Shown: positions 34,115-42,231 of the stretch, piece after piece
Numbering within the stretch: the first letter of the stretch is position 1
Layout of the letters: every line of letters begins with the position of its first letter
NCBI GenBank assembly: GCA_965217015.1
Contig: OZ244224.1
Span: 434,001-498,000, forward strand
From: JAYQKL01 sp038142705
Lineage (GTDB): Bacteria > Pseudomonadota > Alphaproteobacteria > RS24
DNA: 64,000 nucleotides
Direction of reading: 5' to 3'
Made by a program: the position numbers and the translations under genes
The notes under the pieces: generated by a model
What the model saw: only the letters and a program-made list of their open reading frames with translations
Told to the model about the DNA's origin: nothing
Databases searched by the model: none

Positions 34115-35253
34115 TGATGAGCAATATGATGAACCCATTATCCCCAACTAAATCTTCCCAAATTCTTTCCGGCTTGCCGCAACCAGTTTTGGTTGTAAAT
34201 GATAAGGGCCAAATCAACTATGCCAATTTTGCGTCAGAAGAATTTTTCTCGCTTGGGCAAACATTGCTTCAAACCAAAAAGCTTGATGAAATTGTACCAT
34301 TTGGCAGCCCGCTTATCGGTCTTGTTGATAAGGTGATTAAGTCGGGCAATACCATCAATGAATATGAAATTGATTTAGGCACCCCGCGCACGGGCAAAAA
34401 GCAAATGGTCGATGTGCAGGTCGCGCCTGTGCCGGGTGATGAGAATGAGGTGATGTTGATTATCCAAAAAAAATCTATCGCCTCAAAGATTGACCGCCAG
34501 CTAACCCATCGCGGGGCGGCGCGTTCGGTCTCTGGCATGGCGGCGATGTTGGCGCATGAAATTAAAAATCCGTTATCGGGTATTAAAGGCGCGGCGCAAT
34601 TATTGGAAACGGAGCTAGGCGAGCATGACCGCGCACTCACGCATCTGATTTGCAGCGAAACGGACCGCATTGCCGGTTTGGTTGACCAGTTTGAAGTTTT
34701 TACTGACCAGCCTTTAGACCAAACAGATGATGTGAATATTCACACAGTGTTGAACCATGTTGCACAAATTGCGCGTAATGGGTTTGGCCAGCATGTGAAA
34801 ATTCAGGAAAATTATGACCCATCATTGCCCGCACTACGCGGCAATAAAGACCAGCTTATTCAGGTCTTTTTGAATTTGGTGAAAAACGCTGCTGAAGCGG
34901 TGGATAAAACAAATGGCAAAATAATTTTACAAACTTCTTTCCGGCCAGGTGTGCGACTGGCTTTGCCCGGACGTGGCACGCGCATTAGCCTGCCATTAGA
35001 ATTTTGTGTGATAGATAATGGCGCAGGGATTGATGAAGATTTGCGTAATATTATTTTCGAGCCATTTGTGACCAATAAATCAAATGGCACGGGGCTGGGC
35101 TTAGCACTTGTTGCCAAAATTATTGATGATCATGGTGGCGTGATTGAGTGTGAGAGTGAACCAGGCCAGACAATTTTTAGAGTGCTGATGCCGATTGGTG
35201 AAAAACTATCTAAGCCAATGGCCATGCAAGATAATGAAAGTGCAGACACATGA
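34114..35253 (+). CDS. ntrB: NtrB, nitrogen-regulation sensor kinase
   Basis: Two-component histidine kinase that phosphorylates NtrC when nitrogen is low, controlled by PII. Residues about 20-130 form a PAS domain (PQPVLVVNDKGQINYANFAS). The phosphoacceptor His is in MLAHEIKNPLSGIKGAAQLL. The ATPase domain has FLNLVKNAAEAVD, DNGAGIDED and NGTGLGLALVAKI. It has no membrane segment. Translation is coupled to dusB (TGATG) and overlaps ntrC by four bases (ATGA). Confidence 0.97.
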   Translation: MMSNMMNPLSPTKSSQILSGLPQPVLVVNDKGQINYANFASEEFFSLGQTLLQTKKLDEIVPFGSPLIGLVDKVIKSGNTINEYEIDLGTPRTGKKQMVDVQVAPVPGDENEVMLIIQKKSIASKIDRQLTHRGAARSVSGMAAMLAHEIKNPLSGIKGAAQLLETELGEHDRALTHLICSETDRIAGLVDQFEVFTDQPLDQTDDVNIHTVLNHVAQIARNGFGQHVKIQENYDPSLPALRGNKDQLIQVFLNLVKNAAEAVDKTNGKIILQTSFRPGVRLALPGRGTRISLPLEFCVIDNGAGIDEDLRNIIFEPFVTNKSNGTGLGLALVAKIIDDHGGVIECESEPGQTIFRVLMPIGEKLSKPMAMQDNESADT

Positions 35254-36698
35254 GTAAAGGAACAATTCTTGTTGCTGATGATGATACAGCCATTCGAACA
35301 GTGGTGACGCAGGCATTAGGGCGTGCTGGCTATGAGGTGAAAGCAACAAGCAATGCGGCGACGCTCTGGCGATGGGCAAGCGCGGGTGAGGGTGACCTTA
35401 TTGTAACAGATGTGGTCATGCCCGATGAAAATGCTTTTGACCTGATACCGCGCATTAAGCGTTTGCGGCCTGATTTGCCAATTATTGTGATGAGTGCGCT
35501 TAACACGCTGTCCACTGCCGTGACAGCGGCAGAACGAGGCGCTTATGAATATCTGCCCAAGCCATTTGATTTGAAAGAATTACTCAGCATCACCAATCGG
35601 GCAATTTCTGCGCAGGAAACCAAATCAACTGCAACTGATAGTTTTGGCGATGAAGAAATGCCGCTTATTGGGCGCTCGCCCGCCATGCAGGATATTTATC
35701 GCGGGCTGGCGCGGCTGATGCAAAATGACCTGACGGTTATGGTTTCAGGCGAAAGCGGCACGGGCAAAGAGCTGATAGCGCGTGCGCTGCACGAATTAGG
35801 CCAACGCCAGCATGGGCCATTTGTGGCAATCAATATGGCGGCAATCCCGAAAGATTTGATTGAAAGTGAATTATTTGGCCATGAAAAAGGGGCGTTTACA
35901 GGAGCCAACCAACGCGTAGAAGGGCGGTTTGCACAAGCCGATGGCGGCACATTATTTTTAGATGAAATTGGCGATATGCCAATGGATACCCAAACTCGTT
36001 TATTGCGGGTTTTGCAGGAAGGCGAGTTTACAACTGTTGGCGGGCGTACGCCGATAAAAACAGATGTTCGGATTGTGGCTGCGACGAATAAAGACCTAAA
36101 AATTCTCATCAATCAGGGTTTGTTTCGAGAGGATTTATATTATCGTCTCAATGTTGTGCCTTTGCGCATTCCCCCCTTGCGGAACCGCTTGGAAGATTTA
36201 GAAGATTTGTGCCGCCATTTCCTAAAATTGGCGACCCAAGAGGGGTTGCCGGCAAAATCTGTTTCGCCTGAGGGAATTGCATATCTGAAAAAATATAACT
36301 GGCCGGGTAATGTGCGCGAATTAGAAAACCTGATGCGCCGGATTGCTGCGCTTTATAATGATGAGGTGATTGGCTCTGATATTTTGCATCAGGAGCTTTC
36401 GGATTTAGCCCCAGCGGAGGCGGCGCCTGTCTCAACTCAAAATGCCACGACGATTTCAGAAAGCGTTGACATGCATCTAACGCATTATTTCAATCAATTT
36501 GGCGGCGCTCTACCACCGGCTGGTCTTTATGACCGTGTCTTGAAAGAGCTGGAAGAGCCGCTTATTCGTCAAGCATTGGCAGTAACCAATGGCAACCAAA
36601 TTAAAACAGCAGAATTACTGGGGTTAAACCGCAATACATTGCGTAAAAAAATCCGTGAATTAGGCATTGATGTTATCCGTCAATCGCGGCGGTCTTAA
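35250..36698 (+). CDS. ntrC: NtrC, nitrogen-regulation response regulator
   Basis: A sigma-54-dependent activator of 482 residues. It has a receiver domain with the phospho-Asp in VTDVVMPDENAFDLIPRI and Lys in YEYLPKPFDLKEL, an AAA+ domain with VSGESGTGKELIARALHE, the sigma-54 contact loop GAFTGA and GTLFLDEIGDMPMDTQ, and a Fis-type helix-turn-helix (NQIKTAELLGLNRNTLRKKI) at the C-terminus. The ntrY-ntrX pair that often follows is absent, and the stop codon abuts that of the next convergent gene with no gap. Confidence 0.98.
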   Translation: MSKGTILVADDDTAIRTVVTQALGRAGYEVKATSNAATLWRWASAGEGDLIVTDVVMPDENAFDLIPRIKRLRPDLPIIVMSALNTLSTAVTAAERGAYEYLPKPFDLKELLSITNRAISAQETKSTATDSFGDEEMPLIGRSPAMQDIYRGLARLMQNDLTVMVSGESGTGKELIARALHELGQRQHGPFVAINMAAIPKDLIESELFGHEKGAFTGANQRVEGRFAQADGGTLFLDEIGDMPMDTQTRLLRVLQEGEFTTVGGRTPIKTDVRIVAATNKDLKILINQGLFREDLYYRLNVVPLRIPPLRNRLEDLEDLCRHFLKLATQEGLPAKSVSPEGIAYLKKYNWPGNVRELENLMRRIAALYNDEVIGSDILHQELSDLAPAEAAPVSTQNATTISESVDMHLTHYFNQFGGALPPAGLYDRVLKELEEPLIRQALAVTNGNQIKTAELLGLNRNTLRKKIRELGIDVIRQSRRS

Positions 36699-38516
36699 TC
36701 AATTGTCAGGGTTCACCCACCAGCTATCGAATTTCACACCATAAAGGGAGTGCCGCCAGCTATGCTCGACATGATGCCAGCGCGCCACCCATTGTTCAGG
36801 CTGGTGGTATAATGGCACAACATAATGTCCAGCCAGAAGCAGTCGGTCTAGCGCCCGCGCAGCTGTAACAAGTTCCTGTCGTGTCTTCGCTTGGGTCATT
36901 TTATCTATGGCAGCATCAATATATGTGCTTTTGACGCCTGAATAATTGCGGCTGCCTGAATTATCAGCGGCTTGACTGGCCCAATAAAAAGCCTGCTCAT
37001 TACCGGGGGATAAGGACGCATACCAGCGATTGATAATCATGTCATAATCAAATTTTTGTAATCGGTTTTGATATTGGGTCGAGTCAACAAAGCGCACCCG
37101 CGCCGTGACGCCAATGCGCTTTAACATGCGCCCATAAGCAATGGCGAGGCGTTCCTCTTCGCGTGTTTGCACCATAATTTCGAAATTAAGAAATTCACCA
37201 GTTTTTTGATGCACCATGCGGCCATTGCGAATTTCATAACCAGCTTGTTTTAATAATTGAATGCTTTGCGCCCGCGCCGCACGGTTTTGCCCGTTCACAT
37301 CACCTTTGGGTGCGTGATAGCCTTTTTCTAAAATCGCTTTATCCAGTTTTGCACCGCGCAACAGCTTTTTCTCTTCCTTGCTGGCGGCTATATTAAGCGC
37401 GCTTAAATCCGAGTTTTGGAAATAGCTTTGGGTGCGTTGATATGCATTGGCGAAAAGGTTTTTATTTACCCACTCAAAATTAAAAATCAAACCGAGGGCT
37501 TCACGGGTTTTGGGGTCAGCAAACTGAGCGCGCCGAGTGTTAAAGACAAATCCGTAAAGGCCTGAAGGGGTGCCCGTTTTAATATTTTCTTGCATGATAC
37601 GCCCGTCTTTAGCCGCAGGGAAATTATATCCCCGTGTCCAGCGCAAGGGGTTGGACTCTTCCCAAATATCAACCAATCCTGTTTTGAAAGCCTCAAAAGC
37701 AGTATTTTCATCGCGGTAATAGTCAAAATGAATTTCATTGAGATTATGACGGCCTGCATTGACTGCTAAATCCTGCCCCCAATAATTCGGGTTTTTCTCG
37801 TAAATAATTTTTTTGCCAGCCTGAACTTCCGCCACAATATAGGGGCCTGAACCTATTGGTGGCTTTAGGCTGGTTTCGTTAAAATCGCGCTGCGCAAAAT
37901 CATGCTTAGGCAAAATCGGCATAAGCCCCATAATGAGAGGCATTTCACGGTCAGCATCTTGCGGGTCAAAAAGAAACTGAATGCTGGTGTCGGTTGTTAT
38001 GACCTGTTTGACCTTGCCATAATAGTAACGATGATTTGGGCGGCCTTTATCGCGCAGAGTTTCGTAGGAAAACTTAATATCTTCCACGGTGACGGCGCGC
38101 CCATCAGAAAATTTGGCGCGTGCATCAAGTTCAAATGTGACGGAGCTTCTATCGGCTGGCACGCTTACATTTTTAGCGAGTAGGGCATAAAGCGTAAAGG
38201 GCTCGTCAAAATGGCGCACCAGTAAACTTTCATACACATAGTCACGCAAGCCCGCTGCGGCTTGGCCGCGGACAATGAAAGGGTTGAGACTGTCAAAGCT
38301 GCCAAGTTTGGCGAAAACAATTTTGCCGCCCTTAATTGGGCGCGGGTCTGTATATGAAAAAGCTGTGTCGCGGTTGGCGAGTTGTGGCGCGCCATGCATG
38401 GCCACCCCATGTGTGTTTTGCGCTTCTGCTGTTTTTAGGATTGTCAGCGATAGCAAAAAACTAAGGGCAAGACAGCCAAAGATTTTGAAAGGCGATGTTT
38501 GAAACAAAAATAACAT
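36699..38516 (-). CDS. YejA-like peptide ABC transporter binding protein
   Basis: A 605-residue solute-binding protein family 5 member with a signal peptide (CLALSFLLSLTILKTAEA). It begins HGVAMHGAPQLANRDTAFSY and includes GGKIVFAKLGSFDSLNPF, ARAKFSDGRAVTVEDIKFSY, IGSGPYIVAEVQAGKKIIY and NRWYASLSPGNEQ, close to YejA of the YejABEF oligopeptide/microcin C importer. The permease and ATPase genes are not next to it, so it is an orphan here or works with a system elsewhere. The exact ligand is unknown. Confidence 0.88.
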   Translation of the reverse strand: MLFLFQTSPFKIFGCLALSFLLSLTILKTAEAQNTHGVAMHGAPQLANRDTAFSYTDPRPIKGGKIVFAKLGSFDSLNPFIVRGQAAAGLRDYVYESLLVRHFDEPFTLYALLAKNVSVPADRSSVTFELDARAKFSDGRAVTVEDIKFSYETLRDKGRPNHRYYYGKVKQVITTDTSIQFLFDPQDADREMPLIMGLMPILPKHDFAQRDFNETSLKPPIGSGPYIVAEVQAGKKIIYEKNPNYWGQDLAVNAGRHNLNEIHFDYYRDENTAFEAFKTGLVDIWEESNPLRWTRGYNFPAAKDGRIMQENIKTGTPSGLYGFVFNTRRAQFADPKTREALGLIFNFEWVNKNLFANAYQRTQSYFQNSDLSALNIAASKEEKKLLRGAKLDKAILEKGYHAPKGDVNGQNRAARAQSIQLLKQAGYEIRNGRMVHQKTGEFLNFEIMVQTREEERLAIAYGRMLKRIGVTARVRFVDSTQYQNRLQKFDYDMIINRWYASLSPGNEQAFYWASQAADNSGSRNYSGVKSTYIDAAIDKMTQAKTRQELVTAARALDRLLLAGHYVVPLYHQPEQWVARWHHVEHSWRHSLYGVKFDSWWVNPDN

Positions 38517-38531
38517 GAGATGACTTTACCG

Positions 38532-39302
38532 CTAATTATGGCTTTCATGTGACCCATTCTCAGGGGTGTTATTATTCCAGCTTATGGATTGATAATCAAA
38601 CCCGGTCGCCAAACTGGGCTTGATAATTTGAAAATAAGGGGAAAGGTCAAAATCGCGTGGTGTGTAAAGAGAATGATGGCGGATATGGTAAATTTCCTGC
38701 GCGTTAGACTGCGTGATTTCTGGCAATATTGGGTATTGAATCGACTGAAAGGCTTCCGCAATTAAGGTGGAACATATGGCCCGTGTCGGCTCGCCACTGC
38801 CCAGTGCAATCATGCGTCGGCGCAAAAAAGCAGGCACTGGCGGATAAGGGATAAGATAGCGCATTAAATCAATGACATTTTTCAAATCATAATGATGGCC
38901 AATGCGCGAGATAATCTGGTCAATGAGTTTTTTGCGGTCTTTCTCGGTTAAGTTTATAGGGCGACAAATGCGGGTGTTAAAGCCGCCATATTTGGATAAA
39001 GGCACCGCTATAACTCCACGCGCCGCATCGGCTTCAACAAGGGGGCAGCTTTGCCCATAGTCATCGTTAAGCCCAGCCTCTTCGCCAATATATATTGCCG
39101 CATGTGACCAGCTTGATTGGGTCAGGAATTTAATAATCCGTGAAATGCGTAAATTGCCATCGACCAGCAAAATATCACCCGGCTGTAATGTGGCTGCTAA
39201 TGTTTGGGTGGGCACCACAGAAAAAGCCTGATAGCCCATGACGGGTGTTTCGAGATGTTTAATTAAACGGCGGCTGATAAAGCGAAGCAGTTTCCCAATC
39301 AT
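38532..39302 (-). CDS. Permuted NlpC/P60 (YiiX/YebB-like) hydrolase-fold protein
   Basis: A 256-residue protein with the circularly permuted papain-like fold pattern: PGDILLVDG, then a catalytic-type His in SSWSHAAIYIGEE, and the Cys downstream in RAICSTLIAEAFQ. Members cleave or transfer acyl/peptide bonds at the envelope, and the substrate here is unknown. The N-terminus (KLLRFISRRLIKHLE) is basic and lacks a clear signal peptide. It lies three bases after hspQ and probably shares its transcript. Confidence 0.75.
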   Translation of the reverse strand: MIGKLLRFISRRLIKHLETPVMGYQAFSVVPTQTLAATLQPGDILLVDGNLRISRIIKFLTQSSWSHAAIYIGEEAGLNDDYGQSCPLVEADAARGVIAVPLSKYGGFNTRICRPINLTEKDRKKLIDQIISRIGHHYDLKNVIDLMRYLIPYPPVPAFLRRRMIALGSGEPTRAICSTLIAEAFQSIQYPILPEITQSNAQEIYHIRHHSLYTPRDFDLSPYFQIIKPSLATGFDYQSISWNNNTPENGSHESHN

Positions 39303-39305
39303 AAG

Positions 39306-39632
39306 TTAATGCGCCGTTTCTTGGTGCAGGTGATAAAACCCATCTCGATATTCGCTGAAAAATTCATCTATTTGTGGATGGCGAAGCGGCTCTTCACTCG
39401 CATCGGGCAACAGGTTTTGCTCGGACACATAGGCGATATATTCTGTCTCGTTATTTTCAGCCAGCAGGTGATAAAAGGGCTGGTCTTTGCGCGGGCGTAT
39501 TTCAGCCGGAATAGACATCCACCATTCTTCTGTATTGTTAAAAACCGGATCAACATCAAAAATAACCCCGCGAAACGGGAAAATTCTGTGCTTAACGACC
39601 TGACCAATCATAAATTTTGCCTGATTTTCCAT
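39306..39632 (-). CDS. hspQ: HspQ-like protein
   Basis: A 108-residue member of the HspQ (YccV) family. It shows the N-terminal FMIGQVVKHRIFPFRGVIFDVDP and QPFYHLLAENNETEYIAYVSEQNL segments that define the family. In E. coli HspQ is a heat-induced Lon specificity factor, once described as binding hemimethylated DNA. First gene of a leftward unit. The 133-base gap to the divergent GST gene (39633-39765) is AT-rich and should hold both promoters. Confidence 0.93.
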   Translation of the reverse strand: MENQAKFMIGQVVKHRIFPFRGVIFDVDPVFNNTEEWWMSIPAEIRPRKDQPFYHLLAENNETEYIAYVSEQNLLPDASEEPLRHPQIDEFFSEYRDGFYHLHQETAH

Positions 39633-39765
39633 TTATTTTTAAATCTCTTGTTTGAAAATACCTGAATTTATAATTTAACCCTTTATCTCGCTGGCGTAAA
39701 TTCTATATTTAAGGCTACAGCTAATTTGTTCGTTTCGTCATATTGTCGTGATATAGGATGTTGTT

Positions 39766-40386
39766 ATGAAACTTTTTACAACCCAAAATGCCCCAAATCC
39801 GCGCATTGTCGATATGCTTGTGATTGAAAAGCATCTCGATATAGAGCGTCAAACCGTCAATATGCTTGAAGGCGAGAATCGCGAGCCCGCGTTTTTAGAA
39901 AAAAACCCGTTTGGGCAATTGCCTGTTTTAGAAACAGATGAGGGGTTTTACCTGTCCGAAGTTACGGCCATTGCTGAGTATTTTGAGGAATATCGTGCCG
40001 ACCCGGTGATTATAGGGGTAACGGCGCAAGAGCGTGGCGAAGCGCGCATGTGGGCGCGGCGGATTGATTTGATGATTTTGTCGCCGATGACAATGGGGTT
40101 CCAAAACAGTATTGCGAAAAAGTTTTTTGAAGGGCGGATTAAACTTTACCCTGAAATTGGGGAAAGCATGATTACTAAAGCCAATGATGGATTAGTTGTT
40201 TTGGACACGCTTTTGGCGGGCAAAACTTATTTATGCGGTGACCGCTTCACTTATGGCGATGTGATGCTTTATGCGTATTTGGATTATTTCCGAAAAGTCG
40301 GGCAAAAAGTTGAGCCGGGCTTAATTCATTTGACAGAATTTTTTGATAATATGTCTGAGCGCGATAGCGCACGCCAAACAGCTTAA
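39766..40386 (+). CDS. Glutathione S-transferase family protein
   Basis: A 206-residue cytosolic GST-fold protein. The N-terminal thioredoxin-like domain has LFTTQNAPNPRIVDMLVIEK, the cis-Pro segment GQLPVLETDEG, and FYLSEVTAIAEYFEE with the SE pair that contacts glutathione. The helical C-terminal domain contains GDRFTYGDVMLYAYLDYF. The substrate is unknown. Its stop codon overlaps that of the convergent HupE-like gene by four bases. Confidence 0.92.
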   Translation: MKLFTTQNAPNPRIVDMLVIEKHLDIERQTVNMLEGENREPAFLEKNPFGQLPVLETDEGFYLSEVTAIAEYFEEYRADPVIIGVTAQERGEARMWARRIDLMILSPMTMGFQNSIAKKFFEGRIKLYPEIGESMITKANDGLVVLDTLLAGKTYLCGDRFTYGDVMLYAYLDYFRKVGQKVEPGLIHLTEFFDNMSERDSARQTA

Positions 40387-41402
40387 GCGCCGCTCACATA
40401 AGCTGCTAAACGCTCAATCACCCAAAATGAGCCAAGCCCGCCCAATGCATAGGGGGCTAAGAGACGCCATTTGTCTTTTTGGGCGGCCAATGGGCTTTTC
40501 AGACAAAGCCAAATGCCAGCGAGAATGCACAAGATAAAAATAATCTGTCCCAGCTCAATGCCAAGATTAAACAAGAGCAGCGCTTGCCATTCGAGGTTTT
40601 CAGGCAAGCCTAAATCGCTCAAAACACCAGCAAAGCCAAAACCATGAATGAGGCCAAAGCCAAAGCTAATGCCGTAATCATGCCAAATTGTTTTTTGTGG
40701 GCTGGATTGGTTTTTCATACTGGCTTCATAGGCCAGCCAAACAATGCTCAGCGCGATTAAAATCTCGACAGGTCGTGCAGGCAGGGTGAGTATGTTGAAA
40801 ACCGCACCCGCCAGCGTAATACTATGAGCCAGTGTGAAACCCGTCACAACCAGCCAAAGGCGGCGAGTGGGCACAATCAAAATAAGCCCGACGACAAAGG
40901 CCAGATGGTCCCAACCCTCAAAAATATGCTCAATGCCCAGTTCTAAATAAGCAATAACGGAATAGTCTTGTTTATCGGTCAGGTTGAAAACAGGATTATC
41001 AGGTTTGACAATGCCCGCATTTTGCGTGCCATCAAGATAATTTATTGTGACATAAGTATCGGTCAGCGTGCTTTCCAAACCTTTGAAATAGATGGTGCCT
41101 TGTTGAAGCGGGCAGGTGAGCGTGGCGACTTCAGCAACGGACTGGCCATAAAACTCAAATTGGGAGCTGCCAATAATGCACTCAACATCAAAGACAGGCT
41201 TAATGGCAAGGCGCGCATTATCTTTAACTGGTTGCTTCCAAACCAGCGCAAACTGTCCGGCCTGTTTTTCAATTAAATTGAGATATGCAGGGCGGGTTTC
41301 ATGCGCCTCTGCTGTGTTTGAATGTGCAAGAAAAAGCGCACCAAGCAGGCATATATGCACAAGCCAAAATGAGAGAGAAAACAAACGCGGTATTTTAGTC
41401 AT
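40383..41402 (-). CDS. HupE/UreJ-like membrane protein with periplasmic N-terminal domain
   Basis: A 339-residue protein. A signal-peptide-like start (SFWLVHICLLGALFLAHS...AEAHETRP) is followed by about 130 residues of predicted beta-rich periplasmic domain, then six or so membrane helices with HIFEGWDHLAFVVGLILIV, VTGFTLAHSITLAGAV and GLIHGFGFAGVLSDLGL. The His/Asp-rich helices are those of the HupE/UreJ_2 family, related to metal (often nickel) permeases. ATG 41402 overlaps the parvulin gene by eight bases. Actual cargo is unknown. See the linked DUF3604 gene. Confidence 0.85.
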   Translation of the reverse strand: MTKIPRLFSLSFWLVHICLLGALFLAHSNTAEAHETRPAYLNLIEKQAGQFALVWKQPVKDNARLAIKPVFDVECIIGSSQFEFYGQSVAEVATLTCPLQQGTIYFKGLESTLTDTYVTINYLDGTQNAGIVKPDNPVFNLTDKQDYSVIAYLELGIEHIFEGWDHLAFVVGLILIVPTRRLWLVVTGFTLAHSITLAGAVFNILTLPARPVEILIALSIVWLAYEASMKNQSSPQKTIWHDYGISFGFGLIHGFGFAGVLSDLGLPENLEWQALLLFNLGIELGQIIFILCILAGIWLCLKSPLAAQKDKWRLLAPYALGGLGSFWVIERLAAYVSGA

Positions 41403-42231
41403 TGGCGATATCTTGGAAAACCACACTATATTTGGCGATGACTTCATCTATTGCCTTTTGATTGGCAATAAGACGCTTTTCTTCTTTTAAGTCTTGGGTG
41501 ATTTGCTCGCGCGCCTCATCAAAAGATTTCTCAACAGGCTCGATGCGTTCAATAATGCGTACCAGATGCAGCCCATAAGCAGAGCCAATAGGTGGGCCAA
41601 ATTGATTTTTTTCTGGCAGATAATTTTCAATTTCGCGGGTGAAATAAGCACCAAAGTTTTTATTAATATCATTCAAATTTTGTCGCTCATATCGTCTTTC
41701 AAGCATAAAGGGATCGCCGGCTTCCCGCCAGTCTTGGCCAGCATTTACCTGTGTTTGAATATTCTGTGCGCGCTCATATATTTTTTCATTATCTCGCGGG
41801 TTGAGATAAATATGCTCAAAGCTCAACAGTAAAGGGGTTGCATAGCGCGCTTTGTTTTTGTCATAAAAAGCGCGTAATTCTGTTTCCTGAATGGGCTCAG
41901 AGTCATATTTGTCTTCGATGATGAATTTCATTTTTTGCGCCAGTCGGCGTCTTATAATGGTGTCATCTTCATCTAAACCCCGCCGCACAGCCTCACGCGA
42001 CAAAGCCTGCTCCTCAATATGCGCGCGAATGAGCTGACGCAAGGTTTCCTCATCAACTTCACGATTTTGCTGCTTTGCATAAAGCATGGCCAGGCGTTCA
42101 ATGCCTGCTTGGGTAAGCTCAATTTTATAGGCTTGGGCGCCTTGATAGTCCTGATAGACTTTATCTATGGCAAAGAGAGCCAGGCCGATTAAAACAAACG
42201 CAAAAAAAGGGGATTGGATAATTTTTTTCAT
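41395..42231 (-). CDS. Membrane-anchored parvulin-type peptidyl-prolyl isomerase
   Basis: A 278-residue protein with an N-terminal membrane anchor (IIQSPFFAFVLIGLALFAID), a SurA/PpiC-like helical region with EEQALSREAVRRGLDEDDTI, and a parvulin-like domain at about 130-240 (LLSFEHIYLN, FGPPIGSAYGLHLVRIIERI). ATG 42231 shares one base with the DUF3604 stop codon, so the two are translationally coupled. A folding role for its neighbours' envelope products is an inference from coupling. Confidence 0.88.
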   Translation of the reverse strand: MKKIIQSPFFAFVLIGLALFAIDKVYQDYQGAQAYKIELTQAGIERLAMLYAKQQNREVDEETLRQLIRAHIEEQALSREAVRRGLDEDDTIIRRRLAQKMKFIIEDKYDSEPIQETELRAFYDKNKARYATPLLLSFEHIYLNPRDNEKIYERAQNIQTQVNAGQDWREAGDPFMLERRYERQNLNDINKNFGAYFTREIENYLPEKNQFGPPIGSAYGLHLVRIIERIEPVEKSFDEAREQITQDLKEEKRLIANQKAIDEVIAKYSVVFQDIAND

